Assembly (NCBI RefSeq): GCF_004006295.1
Contig: NZ_CP026095.1
Span: 3,334,001-3,398,000 of the forward strand
Length of the DNA stretch: 64,000 nucleotides
DNA from: Peribacillus asahii
GTDB taxonomy: Bacteria; Bacillota; Bacilli; Bacillales; DSM-1321
Direction of reading: 5' to 3'
In this document: piece by piece, positions 9,241-17,358 of the stretch
Position numbering within the stretch: the stretch's first letter is position 1
Layout of the letters: every line of letters starts with the position of its first letter
Program-made: the position numbers and the translations under genes
The notes under the pieces: generated by a model
Told to the model about the DNA's origin: nothing
The model's input: only the letters and a program-made list of their open reading frames with translations
Databases searched by the model: none

Positions 9241-9771
9241 TTATGGTTTAATTCTCTCCATATGCTGTTGAATTTTTGCTTCTGTTAAACTTCCGGTAAT
9301 CCTATCAATCACTTTCCCTTCTTTATCTATTAAAAATGTGACAGGAAGTGGATCGACACGATAAGCTACTTGAACTTCTTGCCCTTTATCAATCATAACC
9401 GGAAAAGAGAGATTATGTCTTGAGACAAAATTATTTACAGCATAGTTTGATTCGCCAACATTAACGGCCAGTATTTGCACCCCTTGATCTTTATAAGCGT
9501 GATATTGATTCTCCATATAAGGCATCTCATATTCGCACGGCTTACACCACGTACCCCAAAAATTCAACAACACGCCTTGACCTCTATAATCAGATAATTT
9601 ATGTTCGTTGCCATCCATATCCGTTAACACAAAGTTAGGGGCTTCTGAGCCCATTTGTATTTGATTAGCTGTATCTTTTGTAAAATTCGTATAAAGCGCA
9701 TACACTAAAGCTGCACCTAAAAGTACAAGAATGACTGTTCTCATCATTAGGCGTCGCTTCTTTTTATCCAT
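9241..9771 (-). CDS. resA: Thiol-disulfide oxidoreductase ResA
   Basis: Membrane-anchored thioredoxin-like protein that reduces the CXXCH cysteines of apocytochrome c outside the cell membrane. The 176 residues comprise an N-terminal signal anchor (about 9-27) and a thioredoxin-like domain with active site WCKPC near residue 74, the downstream Glu (CEYEMPY) and cis-Pro in DPLPVTF. The dipeptide between the cysteines is Lys-Pro. I recall Glu-Pro in B. subtilis ResA. The start is set at the ATG 6 nt after AGGGGG. An upstream in-frame codon 24 nt earlier lacks such a site. First gene of resABC. Confidence 0.93.
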   Translation of the reverse strand: MDKKKRRLMMRTVILVLLGAALVYALYTNFTKDTANQIQMGSEAPNFVLTDMDGNEHKLSDYRGQGVLLNFWGTWCKPCEYEMPYMENQYHAYKDQGVQILAVNVGESNYAVNNFVSRHNLSFPVMIDKGQEVQVAYRVDPLPVTFLIDKEGKVIDRITGSLTEAKIQQHMERIKP

Positions 9772-9896
9772 ACAAATCCCCCTAAAGCCACGCAAAATTC
9801 TTTCTTAACATTACATCATCGACCAACACGACAATAACGTTTTTTTATGTTTAAAGGGTAGATGACAAACATGTCCTATTTAACTAAAGCTCTTCA

Positions 9897-10631
9897 TTAT
9901 CTTTTCTTTCCTTCATTTAAAGCAAGAGCTCTCATTTGTTTCACTTCATGCGGCGTTAATTCTCTCGCATCGCCCGCAGATAAGCCATGTAGTGTCAAAA
10001 AGCCATAGCGCTCTCGCTTTAGTTTCAGCACAGGGTGACCAATAGCATCAAACATTCGACGAACTTGACGATTTCGACCTTCATGAATCGTAATTTCTAT
10101 AATCGCCGTCTGTTTTCGCTTATCAGCCGACAGCACTTTTGTTTTCGCCGGAGCTGTTTTTCCGTCTTCAAGCATAATTCCTTTTTCTAATTTTCTTAAC
10201 TGTTCTCGAAGTGGAATGCCCTTTACTTTTGCTACATATACTTTGTCCACCTCGTGCTTTGGATGCATGAGTACATTTGCAAATTCTCCATCGTTCGTTA
10301 CTAGCAATAAACCAGATGTATCATAATCAAGACGACCAACTGGATAAATTCTTTCCTCAACATGCGGGAAGTAATCCGTCACTACCTTGCGATTTTTATC
10401 ATCTGCTACTGCCGAAATAACACCGCGCGGCTTGTAAAATAAGAAATAAACAGGTACTTCCTTTTGCAGGGGTACTTCATTTACCTCTATTCGATCATTC
10501 GGCCCTACTTTAACCCCAAGCTCTTTCACAACCGTTCCATTCACCTTTACTCTTCCTTCTTTAATTAACTCTTCTGCTTTACGACGTGAAGCTAATCCAG
10601 CATGAGCAATCACCTTTTGCAGTCTTTCCAT
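9897..10631 (-). CDS. rluB: 23S rRNA pseudouridine synthase RluB
   Basis: Converts a specific uridine of 23S rRNA to pseudouridine. The 244 residues contain an N-terminal S4 RNA-binding domain (residues 1-60, ERLQKVIAHAGLASRRKAEELI) and a RsuA/RluB catalytic domain with the essential Asp in GRLDYDTSGLLL near residue 103, plus the family segment GRNRQVRRMFDAIGHPV near 180. GAGGTG precedes the ATG by 7 nt. It is downstream of spmB, from which it is separated by a terminator, so it is probably transcribed from its own promoter in 10640-10800, which I could not resolve. Confidence 0.93.
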   Translation of the reverse strand: MERLQKVIAHAGLASRRKAEELIKEGRVKVNGTVVKELGVKVGPNDRIEVNEVPLQKEVPVYFLFYKPRGVISAVADDKNRKVVTDYFPHVEERIYPVGRLDYDTSGLLLVTNDGEFANVLMHPKHEVDKVYVAKVKGIPLREQLRKLEKGIMLEDGKTAPAKTKVLSADKRKQTAIIEITIHEGRNRQVRRMFDAIGHPVLKLKRERYGFLTLHGLSAGDARELTPHEVKQMRALALNEGKKR

Positions 10632-10807
10632 CTATTCTCACCTCATAATAATTCTGTTTTCATTGTATATTTCAACACAATCATACAATTATTACATAGT
10701 GTGATGCAAAAACAAAAGGTTTTTTATAATCGTGATTACTCTGAGTGTAGCATAGCTCTACTTTTTATTCCAAAATTATGTATTTTATGTAAAATATTAT
10801 AAAAATA

Positions 10808-10841
10808 AAATAAAACAGAGCGTAAAAGTCGCTCTGTTTGT
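10808..10841 (-). terminator. Terminator of dacB-spmA-spmB
   Basis: A perfect 10-bp stem (AAACAGAGCG/CGCTCTGTTT) with a 7-nt loop, followed on the minus strand by TTTATTTTATTTTT. It lies just after the spmB stop codon. Confidence 0.88.
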
Positions 10842-10844
10842 CAC

Positions 10845-11381
10845 TTACTGCATTCCAAATACAAAACTAACAACTAGAATAGCAGCTATAATTCCTATCA
10901 AGTCCGCTAGCAGCCCAACTTTTAAAGCATCCCCCATTTTCTTAATCCCAACAGCACCAAAATAAACGGTTAGTACATAAAACGTTGTATCTGTACTTCC
11001 TTGAATCGTCGCTGCAAGTCGTCCAATAAAAGAATCAGGTCCATATACGGAAATCAAGTCACTCGTCATCCCAAGGGCAGCTGTTCCGGAAATCGGTCGA
11101 ATAATCGCAAGCGGTACAATTTCTGCCGGAACATGCAATAAAGCAAGTACAGGCTTCACAAAGCCTATCATATAATCTAATGCCCCGGAAGCGCGGAAGA
11201 CGGAGATAGCAACAAGCATCCCTACTAAAAAGGGGATAATGGAAAAAGCCATTGTAATACCTTCTTTTCCGCCTTCAACAAATGTTTCATACGTCGGAAC
11301 CTTCTTAAACGTTCCGTACAGTAAAATTGTACAAATCAGAAGTGGAATGAGCCAAACTGAAATCGTTGTGATCCAAGCCAT
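10845..11381 (-). CDS. spmB: Spore maturation protein SpmB
   Basis: Membrane protein needed with SpmA for full dehydration of the spore core and hence heat resistance. The 178-residue length equals B. subtilis SpmB. Nucleoside-recognition (Gate) family segments are visible, including EGGKEGITMAFSIIPFLVGML near residue 38 and RPISGTAALGM near 90, within about five hydrophobic spans. The start is set at the ATG preceded by GGGAGGGAG and placed one base after the spmA stop, in preference to a codon 48 nt upstream. Last gene of dacB-spmA-spmB. Confidence 0.93.
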   Translation of the reverse strand: MAWITTISVWLIPLLICTILLYGTFKKVPTYETFVEGGKEGITMAFSIIPFLVGMLVAISVFRASGALDYMIGFVKPVLALLHVPAEIVPLAIIRPISGTAALGMTSDLISVYGPDSFIGRLAATIQGSTDTTFYVLTVYFGAVGIKKMGDALKVGLLADLIGIIAAILVVSFVFGMQ

Positions 11382-11382
11382 G

Positions 11383-11976
11383 CTACTCCCTCCCGTTCCG
11401 CTTTCTCCTATAATAAAAATATCGGTCAATCATAATCGCACCTACCGCGGATATCGCCGTCGCCATAATAGTTGGGAACACAATATCAGTTGGATTACTT
11501 GAGTCATAATTCATTCGAATCGCAATGACGGTCGTCGGAATAAGCGTAATACTTGACGTATTAATCGCTAAAAAAGTAACCATCGAACGACTTACTTTAG
11601 CTTTGCCGCCATTTAACTCTTTCATTTGTTCCATCGCTTTAATTCCAAGCGGTGTCGCTGCATTGCCTAAACCAAATGTATTCGCCATCATATTCGATAA
11701 GATATAGCCCATTGCTGGATGATTTATCGGTATATCAGGAAACAGCCATCTCATCAGCGGACGAAATAAGAAAGATAATTTTTCAAGCAATCCTGCACTC
11801 TCGGCAATTTTCATTAAACCTAGCCAAAAAACAAGAATGCTCATAAGTCCTATACTTAGGGTAACTGCTTCCTTTGCACTAACAAATAACGCTTTATTTA
11901 CCTCATCCATCGTCCCGTTAACGATAGCAAATAAAACACCAATCACCGTCATACCAACCCAAATATAATTAACCAT
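11383..11976 (-). CDS. spmA: Spore maturation protein SpmA
   Basis: Partner of SpmB in spore core dehydration. The 197 residues form several membrane spans with the Gate-domain pattern GNAATPLGIKAMEQM near residue 105 and NTSSITLIPTTVIAIR near 140. SpmA and SpmB are homologous halves of a fused protein found in other bacteria. The ATG overlaps the end of dacB by 8 nt, so the genes are translationally coupled. Sigma-E control is expected from the promoter upstream of dacB. Confidence 0.94.
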   Translation of the reverse strand: MVNYIWVGMTVIGVLFAIVNGTMDEVNKALFVSAKEAVTLSIGLMSILVFWLGLMKIAESAGLLEKLSFLFRPLMRWLFPDIPINHPAMGYILSNMMANTFGLGNAATPLGIKAMEQMKELNGGKAKVSRSMVTFLAINTSSITLIPTTVIAIRMNYDSSNPTDIVFPTIMATAISAVGAIMIDRYFYYRRKRNGRE

Positions 11977-13129
11977 AACGCTTCATTCCTAACACGGTTT
12001 GAAACAAATTCAACCAGGATGACCCGAATGATTCCTGCTTAAATGTCTCCTGTGATTGTCCATAAAAAATCGTACGTGTACCGATTTTTTCGCCATTTAA
12101 GTAAATATGAGCTTTCCCCACAATTTCAGGAATCCTCTCTCGCTCATCCCATTCTTTTTTCGGCTTTAATAATTTAATTTTGACTTCAACTTGTTCTTGC
12201 TCCTTTCTTGTTAATGGGTACGTGAATTCATTTTGAATATATACATGTTTGTTATAGAACTTTACATTAAGATCAGATAAAACCCCTTCCTCTAACACCG
12301 TAGTCGGTTTATACGCTTTAAAAGCAGACTCATACATATGGATATGGTCATTCCAATCATCTGGGGCATTGATTGTAACAGCAATTAAGTCATGTTCTTT
12401 TTTTGTTGCTGTCGTTACAAGCGTTCTTTTCGCAAGCTTTGTGTACCCTGTTTTCCCCCCCGTAGTATATTCATATAATTGTGTAAGCAATCGATTTTTA
12501 TTTTTCCAGACATAGTCCCAGCCTTCTGTAGAGTTTGGAGCACGATGCTCTTTTGTTCCCGCGATTTTTGCATATATTTCATTTTGCATGGCATAACGGG
12601 TAAGCAACGCCATATCATAGGCTGTGGAATAATGATTTTCTGTCGTATCTAGTCCATGCGGATTGGAAAAATTGGTGTCCTTCATCCCAATCTCCTCTGC
12701 CTTTTGATTCATCATCCAAACAAATCCATCAAAGCTCCCTCCAACTTTCTCTGCGATTGCTATAGCTGCATCATTACCCGATCGAAGCATTAACCCATAT
12801 ACAAGGTCTTCCAGTTTAATCTTTTCTCCTTCTTTTAAATATAAAGACGACCCTTCTGTACCCGCTGCATTCCCACTTACCGTTACAATTTCATCTAACT
12901 CCCCTGATTCAATCGCAAGAATTGCCGTCATAATTTTTGTAATACTCGCAATCCGGCTTTTTTCATGTGCATTCACTTCATAGATGACTCGACCGCTCGT
13001 TTCATCCATCAAAATCGCACTGCGAGCACTAACATCTATCCCTTGGGTCGTTGCTTTTGTTGGAAAGTAAGCTATCAATAATAGGATTACGATACAAATG
13101 ATCGCTAAACCTCTCACTTTAGCCTGCAT
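11969..13129 (-). CDS. dacB: D-alanyl-D-alanine carboxypeptidase DacB (PBP5*)
   Basis: Sporulation-specific penicillin-binding protein that trims stem peptides of spore cortex peptidoglycan and limits cross-linking. The 386-residue product has a signal peptide (about 1-28) and the serine peptidase triad of motifs: SITK near residue 64, SGN in LRSGNDAAI near 123 and KTG in GGKTGYTKLA near 222. A C-terminal membrane-anchoring domain follows. The start chosen follows GAGGGG by 5 nt. A longer frame begins 75 nt upstream, but its extension lies over the proposed sigma-E promoter. First gene of dacB-spmA-spmB. Confidence 0.94.
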   Translation of the reverse strand: MQAKVRGLAIICIVILLLIAYFPTKATTQGIDVSARSAILMDETSGRVIYEVNAHEKSRIASITKIMTAILAIESGELDEIVTVSGNAAGTEGSSLYLKEGEKIKLEDLVYGLMLRSGNDAAIAIAEKVGGSFDGFVWMMNQKAEEIGMKDTNFSNPHGLDTTENHYSTAYDMALLTRYAMQNEIYAKIAGTKEHRAPNSTEGWDYVWKNKNRLLTQLYEYTTGGKTGYTKLAKRTLVTTATKKEHDLIAVTINAPDDWNDHIHMYESAFKAYKPTTVLEEGVLSDLNVKFYNKHVYIQNEFTYPLTRKEQEQVEVKIKLLKPKKEWDERERIPEIVGKAHIYLNGEKIGTRTIFYGQSQETFKQESFGSSWLNLFQTVLGMKRYG

Positions 13130-13163
13130 GAATTCCCCTCGTTCCTTCTCATGTCTTTGTACA

Positions 13164-13192
13164 AGTCTATGCAGAAGGACAAGGGTTATGAT
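13164..13192 (-). promoter_or_regulatory. Candidate sigma-E promoter of dacB-spmA-spmB
   Basis: On the minus strand ATCATAA is followed after 14 nt by CATAGACT, six of eight matches to the sigma-E -10 CATACAAT. It lies 35 nt before the dacB ATG, and dacB is sigma-E controlled in B. subtilis. Confidence 0.5.
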
Positions 13193-13239
13193 TAGAAAAC
13201 GCACCTCTTTTCTTCTTTTTCGTCAGGCTTTAGTGAATA

Positions 13240-13305
13240 TTATTGCTGCTCATACAATTTTTGAGCCTGCTGTATAAAAACTCGATTCCACACATCTTTC
13301 ACCAT
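13240..13305 (-). CDS. Possible 21-residue peptide or gene remnant between sodF and dacB
   Basis: The ATG frame encodes MVKDVWNRVFIQQAQKLYEQ plus one Gln before TAA. It has an amphipathic, protein-like composition. The frame is open for five more codons upstream before a stop. The ribosome site is weak (AAAGG very close to the ATG). It may be a real micropeptide or the tail of a lost gene. I do not recognise it. Confidence 0.2.
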   Translation of the reverse strand: MVKDVWNRVFIQQAQKLYEQQ

Positions 13306-13341
13306 AGCCTTTTCTTTAAGCTATGTTATGGAATTAAACCG

Positions 13342-14220
13342 TTAATACGGTTTCCAAACTAATTTCTTTGCCTCCATAAAGCGATTTTCTGTTTGCGGCC
13401 AATTTACGATATTCCACCATTGATCCACATAAGCTGCCCGGTTATTTTTATATTGTAAATAGTACGCATGCTCCCATACATCTAGGACAAGAATCGGAAT
13501 GGTATCCCATTGCGTTAAATTCATATGCCGTTCCGACTGAAGAACCTCAAGTCTCCGAGTACGCGGCACCCACACTAATAATGCCCACCCCACACCTTCC
13601 ACTTGCTTAGCAGCCTCGCTAAATTGCTTCTTAAAGCTTGCGAAGTTACTAAAATCCTTCTCTATTTGTTTCAGTAACGCTCCCTTTGGCTGGCCGCCTC
13701 CCTTCGGACTCATCCCCTCCCAAAATAACGTATGTAAATAATGTCCTGACCCATGAAAAGCAGCTTCCCTTTCCCAATGCTTTAATAGTGAATAATCATT
13801 TGTCTCTCTTGCACGCTTCATCATCAGTTCCGCTTTATTTAGTCCGTCTACATAGGATTGATGATGCTTGTCGTGATGCAGGCGCATAATTTCCTCGGAG
13901 ATAGCAGGCTCTAAAGCATTATAAGGATAAGGAAGCGGCGGCAGTGTATGTTTCCCTATCGGAACAGATTGATCGATACGGCTTCTAGTATTTCTGTTCA
14001 TTAAATCATTGATTTCCCGAAAAGCGAGGGTTACTTCCTTCTCCACCTTTGTCATCTCTTCCTTCGTGGCATCATCCTTTTGTAATTGATATGATAACTG
14101 AGACAATCTGTTAAGCTGCTCCAAAACATGTTGTTCTGTCAGACGATTTTTTTCTAAAAAACCTGTCATTTCCGTAACCCAAGCTTGTACCTCTTTCGCA
14201 TAGTCCTGAATTTGTGACAT
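13342..14220 (-). CDS. sodF: Iron/manganese superoxide dismutase with N-terminal extension
   Basis: Dismutates superoxide to hydrogen peroxide and oxygen. After about 90 residues of predicted helix (EVQAWVTEMTGFLEKN, LNRLSQLSYQLQ) lies the SOD fold from PPLPYPYNALEPAI. The metal ligands are visible: His in LHHDKHHQSYV, His in AFHGSGHYLHTLFW, and Asp and His in LDVWEHAYYL. The usual Asn in the second motif is His, as in the SodF subgroup. The metal preference cannot be decided from these residues. Total 292 residues, against about 200 for standard SODs. The start follows AAGGAG by 8 nt. The longer open frame is not used. The gene stands between ypuI and dacB and has no clear terminator. Confidence 0.88.
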   Translation of the reverse strand: MSQIQDYAKEVQAWVTEMTGFLEKNRLTEQHVLEQLNRLSQLSYQLQKDDATKEEMTKVEKEVTLAFREINDLMNRNTRSRIDQSVPIGKHTLPPLPYPYNALEPAISEEIMRLHHDKHHQSYVDGLNKAELMMKRARETNDYSLLKHWEREAAFHGSGHYLHTLFWEGMSPKGGGQPKGALLKQIEKDFSNFASFKKQFSEAAKQVEGVGWALLVWVPRTRRLEVLQSERHMNLTQWDTIPILVLDVWEHAYYLQYKNNRAAYVDQWWNIVNWPQTENRFMEAKKLVWKPY

Positions 14221-14356
14221 CTCAATCGCTCCTTTTCTAATCAAATTCTCTCTCATTTGTAGATATGAAAAAAACAGTAACTTATGCAAAGATTTTTGAA
14301 TGCCTCTAACTTCTCTTTTAGCTAGAGGCTTAAGCTGCACCTATACAACTTCGTAC

Positions 14357-14394
14357 AAAAAAACAGCGAGGACTACGCTCCTCGCTGTTTTTTG
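14357..14394 (-). terminator. Terminator of ypuI
   Basis: AAACAGCGAG/CTCGCTGTTT, a perfect 10-bp stem with a 10-nt loop and flanking A- and T-runs, immediately after the ypuI stop codon. Confidence 0.88.
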
Positions 14395-14396
14395 CC

Positions 14397-14885
14397 TTAT
14401 TTGGATTGCATCATTTTCGTTCGATAATCCGTTTCATAAAACTCTAATTCCTCACGCATCGCCTGAAATCCACTCTCTAACTCTTTTAAAATCGCTGGAA
14501 TGGAATCAGGTACAGCTTCATGAAACTTAATCGAATTTCTTCCTGTGTAAGCAGCACGACTATCTTCATACCAACAATCAGATTTAGGGGAAAAATACTC
14601 TTCAATACATTGATGATAAATTTTATATAGTGTTTTTTCGGCTGCTGCTTTATTAAAGATTTCGTTATGAAGAATAATTTGACACACTTCTAAACCTTCT
14701 TCACAACCAACAAGCAATCTACGAAGAGTTGAAAGAATTCCTTTATAATAACTTTCTCCACCGCTTCGTTCTTCTTGAAGCTTAGAATACGTTATTTCAT
14801 TTAAAAAATCTTCGAGCTTGGCTACCGTTGTTTCTAAAAAAATTTGTACATCTTTAAGCTGAGATTTTACAATAGTATTCCCCAT
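14397..14885 (-). CDS. ypuI: YpuI family protein (DUF3907)
   Basis: A 162-residue cytoplasmic protein of unknown function, conserved next to scpB in Bacillus. No signal peptide or membrane segment is visible. It is rich in predicted helix (EEGLEVCQIILHNEIF, YKIYHQCIEEYFSP) and carries a WYEDSRAAYTGRNSI segment near residue 102. GGGGAGGG precedes the ATG. The assignment rests on overall resemblance to B. subtilis YpuI and the conserved position. A separate terminator follows it. No biochemical role can be inferred. Confidence 0.8.
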   Translation of the reverse strand: MGNTIVKSQLKDVQIFLETTVAKLEDFLNEITYSKLQEERSGGESYYKGILSTLRRLLVGCEEGLEVCQIILHNEIFNKAAAEKTLYKIYHQCIEEYFSPKSDCWYEDSRAAYTGRNSIKFHEAVPDSIPAILKELESGFQAMREELEFYETDYRTKMMQSK

Positions 14886-14957
14886 TCGAGAACCCTCCCC
14901 AAATCGCTTCAGTATTTATTCATTTTTTCCATATTATCACAATTATATATAAAAAGG

Positions 14958-15539
14958 TTATTCAATTGTTTGCTGAAATTTTTCAAAAAATAAATCCGCT
15001 TCTTCATTTTCATAGCCTTCATCTATCGGGTCAGCGATTGGCGGTAATTCTTCTAAAGAATTTAAACCAAAATAATCTAAAAATTCCTTCGTTGTTCCAT
15101 ATAAATAGGCTCTGCCTGTTCCTTCTACTCGCCCAACCTCTTTAATCAGTACTTTCGAAACAAGTGTCTGAATGGGTCTCTCCGTCTTCACTCCGCGAAT
15201 ATCTTCAATCTCCGTTCTTGTAATGGGCTGCTTATAAGCGATGATGGCTAATGTTTCTAACGCTGCTTGTGATAAGCTATGTGAACTAGTAGATTCCACG
15301 AGCTTTTTTAAATACTCAGAATGCTCTTGTTTGGTAACGAACTGAAACACACTGGCCATTTCGACAAGCTGAATGCCTCGTTCTGTTTTTTCATAATCCT
15401 CTTTTAAACTTTCAATAAGATCCGTTGCTTGATACTCCGTGATTTCGAGGACAGAAGCCAGTTGTGCAATCGACAATCCAACGTCTCCTGAGGCAAAAAG
15501 CAAAGCTTCTACAATTCCCTTCCATTTACTACTCTCCAA
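14958..15539 (-). CDS. scpB: Segregation and condensation protein B
   Basis: Winged-helix subunit (KITE family) of the Smc-ScpA-ScpB condensin that compacts and separates chromosomes. The 193 residues include EALLFASGDVGLS at the N-terminus, the central LETLAIIAYKQPITRTEIEDIRGV motif region near residues 95-118 and VGRAYLYGTTKEFLDYFGL near 150. Translation begins at TTG, 9 nt after AAGGTG, one base after the scpA stop, so the pair is coupled. Confidence 0.95.
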   Translation of the reverse strand: MESSKWKGIVEALLFASGDVGLSIAQLASVLEITEYQATDLIESLKEDYEKTERGIQLVEMASVFQFVTKQEHSEYLKKLVESTSSHSLSQAALETLAIIAYKQPITRTEIEDIRGVKTERPIQTLVSKVLIKEVGRVEGTGRAYLYGTTKEFLDYFGLNSLEELPPIADPIDEGYENEEADLFFEKFQQTIE

Positions 15540-15540
15540 C

Positions 15541-16293
15541 TTACTCTACACCTTCCTTAGCTGTAATTACTATATCCGAAAAGTTGTCATCTTGTTTGAC
15601 GACAATGTCATTTTGTTTCATCAATTCAAGCAAGGCAAGAAACGTAATGACAATATGTTCTTTCACAGGCTCTGAAAACAAATCATAAAAACGCTTGCTG
15701 CCCTTTATCGTTCTTAATTCAGATAAAATTTCAGCCATTCTTTTGTCAATAGAAAGCTCTTGTTTGGTTACTTTTGTGTATATAGGCTTTTGTAGCTTTT
15801 GTCTTCGAAGTAGCTTTTGCAGTGCCCCAAGCATGTCATAAAGACTAATATTTAAATCTTGCGGTCCACTTAATGCATCCTTTGCATACTGCGACAAGTC
15901 GCTTGGCGGCCTTGTAAACATTAAACTTCGCTCTTCTTCCAATGTTTTAAATTCAAGAGCAGCCTGTTTATACTTCTTATACTCTAACAGCTTTTCAACA
16001 AGTTCATCACGTGGATCAGCTTCAAATCCTTCATCCTCATCATCAAAAATAGGCTCTTCTTCGTGCTTTGGCAGCAGCATTTTGCTTTTAATCGCAAGAA
16101 GCGTAGCCGCCATTACTAAGTACTCACTAGCAATATCCAGTTCAAGATGCTGCATCGTATGAATGTAACCAAGATATTGATCCGTAATTTCAGCCATTGG
16201 AATATCATAAATATCTATTTCAAGGCGATTGATTAAATGAAGGAGTAAATCCATCGGACCTTCAAAAGCATCAATTTTTATATTATAACTCAT
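15541..16293 (-). CDS. scpA: Segregation and condensation protein A
   Basis: Kleisin subunit that bridges the Smc head domains. The 250-residue length fits B. subtilis ScpA (about 251). The N-terminal kleisin signature IDAFEGPMDLLLHLI is at residues 6-20, followed by IPMAEITDQYLGYI and LAIKSKMLLPK. The C-terminal winged helix (FLALLELMKQNDIVVKQ near 220) binds the Smc cap. The ATG used lies 7 nt after GCGGGG. A second ATG five codons upstream has no ribosome site. First gene of scpA-scpB, divergent from the small yjcZ-like gene. Confidence 0.95.
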   Translation of the reverse strand: MSYNIKIDAFEGPMDLLLHLINRLEIDIYDIPMAEITDQYLGYIHTMQHLELDIASEYLVMAATLLAIKSKMLLPKHEEEPIFDDEDEGFEADPRDELVEKLLEYKKYKQAALEFKTLEEERSLMFTRPPSDLSQYAKDALSGPQDLNISLYDMLGALQKLLRRQKLQKPIYTKVTKQELSIDKRMAEILSELRTIKGSKRFYDLFSEPVKEHIVITFLALLELMKQNDIVVKQDDNFSDIVITAKEGVE

Positions 16294-16514
16294 TTTCAAA
16301 CCCCGCATTTAAATCAATTTAGCCCATTATTGTGCTATTGTTATTAGTCTCAGTATAGAGGATTCCAGAAGTTTGTCCAAGTCCCATCCTAACTATGAAA
16401 CTGAAATCTTTCTTTCGTAGTTTTTATAATACTAGGCCCTTGCCCAATCATATTCTTCAAATTTACATAACCTAGAAATGTAATAACAAGTAAGCATTCA
16501 AAGGAGGTACTTAT

Positions 16515-16604
16515 ATGGGTAATGTAGGATTTCACGGTGGCGGTTTCGCGTTAATCGTAGTATTGTTCATTTTATTAATAATCGTTGGTGCATCTTGGTT
16601 TTAA
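16515..16604 (+). CDS. YjcZ-family sporulation micropeptide
   Basis: A 29-residue peptide consisting of a glycine-rich start (MGNVGFHGGGFALIVV) and one hydrophobic span ending in IVGASWF. This is the hallmark of the YjcZ/SscA-type small sporulation proteins. AAGGAGG lies 8 nt before the ATG and a hairpin follows the stop codon, so it is a free-standing gene. Upstream, CATAACCTA at 16466-16474 fits the sigma-K -10 pattern CATANNNTA, but no convincing -35 AC is placed 16-17 nt before it. Its role in the spore is not known from sequence. Confidence 0.85.
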   Translation: MGNVGFHGGGFALIVVLFILLIIVGASWF

Positions 16605-16621
16605 TCAACCGTCGTAAACTT

Positions 16622-16648
16622 GGCTGATTGTTATGCAATCAGCCTTTA
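16622..16648 (+). terminator. Terminator of the yjcZ-like gene
   Basis: A perfect 9-bp stem (GGCTGATTG/CAATCAGCC) with a 5-nt loop and a short T-run (TTTACT), 17 nt after the stop codon. Confidence 0.7.
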
Positions 16649-16738
16649 CTATTTTGAATGATGGTACATAAACTTAATAAGAACACACGCTGATAAAAAA
16701 TCACCACATTATATGACTCTGTCAATCAATAATATTGT

Positions 16739-16767
16739 TTACCATAATCTAAGAAATCGCTTATGAT
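16739..16767 (+). promoter_or_regulatory. Candidate promoter of ypuF
   Basis: TTTACC, a 17-nt spacer and TATGAT at 16762-16767, ending 35 nt before the TTG start. The -35 matches the sigma-A consensus at only four of six positions. Confidence 0.4.
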
Positions 16768-16802
16768 AAAATGAAATATTATACCTACAAAGGAGGATTA
16801 TA

Positions 16803-17333
16803 TTGAACTATCCTAATGAATATATATTGTTCTTAGTTCACTTCCATGGTGATCGAGATTACTTCGAGTGTCATGAAATCCTTGAAGAATACTGGAAAAA
16901 AGTAGCTCCAAGAGAAAAAGACTCGCATTGGGTCGGGCTAATCCAGATCGCTGTCGCCTTGTATCATCAACGAAGAGGCAATATGCCTGGTGCAATTCGA
17001 ACAATCTCAAAAGCCATTAACAATTTAGCTTCTCATACGATAGAATTACAGCAACTCGGCTTAGAGGTAGACGAGCTTTTACGCTTGCTTGAATATACTC
17101 GCAAGCGAATGATGAATCACCAGCCGTATGAAAGCATCCATCTCCCATTACGCGATAAACAACTCATTCAACAATGTATCAAAGAATGCCGCAAAGCAGG
17201 GTTCACTTGGTGTAATGACAGTGACCCTCATAATCCTCACATTATCCATAAGCATCTTATGCGTGACCGTTCAGAGGTTATCCAAGAGCGGGAACGACAG
17301 CGAATGATTCGTATACGTGAAAACAGAGGCTGA
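16803..17333 (+). CDS. ypuF: DUF309 family protein YpuF
   Basis: A 176-residue cytoplasmic protein of unknown function with the DUF309 signature in its N-terminal half: FHGDRDYFECHEILEEYWK at residues 14-32 and WVGLIQIAVALYHQRRGN near 40-57. The conserved His and acidic residues suggest a metal or ligand site, but no activity is known to me. Translation starts at TTG, 6 nt after AGGAGG. The final codons (for RENRG) form one arm of a terminator stem shared with ribT, whose own last residues are also ENRG. Confidence 0.85.
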   Translation: MNYPNEYILFLVHFHGDRDYFECHEILEEYWKKVAPREKDSHWVGLIQIAVALYHQRRGNMPGAIRTISKAINNLASHTIELQQLGLEVDELLRLLEYTRKRMMNHQPYESIHLPLRDKQLIQQCIKECRKAGFTWCNDSDPHNPHIIHKHLMRDRSEVIQERERQRMIRIRENRG

Positions 17334-17358
17334 CGAAATCGTCACCCTCTGTTTTCAC
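17317..17358. terminator. Bidirectional terminator made of the ends of ypuF and ribT
   Basis: Perfect 13-nt arms GTGAAAACAGAGG (17317-17329) and CCTCTGTTTTCAC (17346-17358), with a further inner stem GACGA/TCGTC. The structure covers both stop codons of the two convergent genes. There is no long T-run beyond TTTT in the arm itself. Confidence 0.7.

Noticed and set aside
13251..13258. Perfect sigma-E -10 sequence CATACAAT on the plus strand
   Set aside because: No -35 at a proper distance and no plus-strand gene downstream. It lies antisense to the dacB/sodF region.
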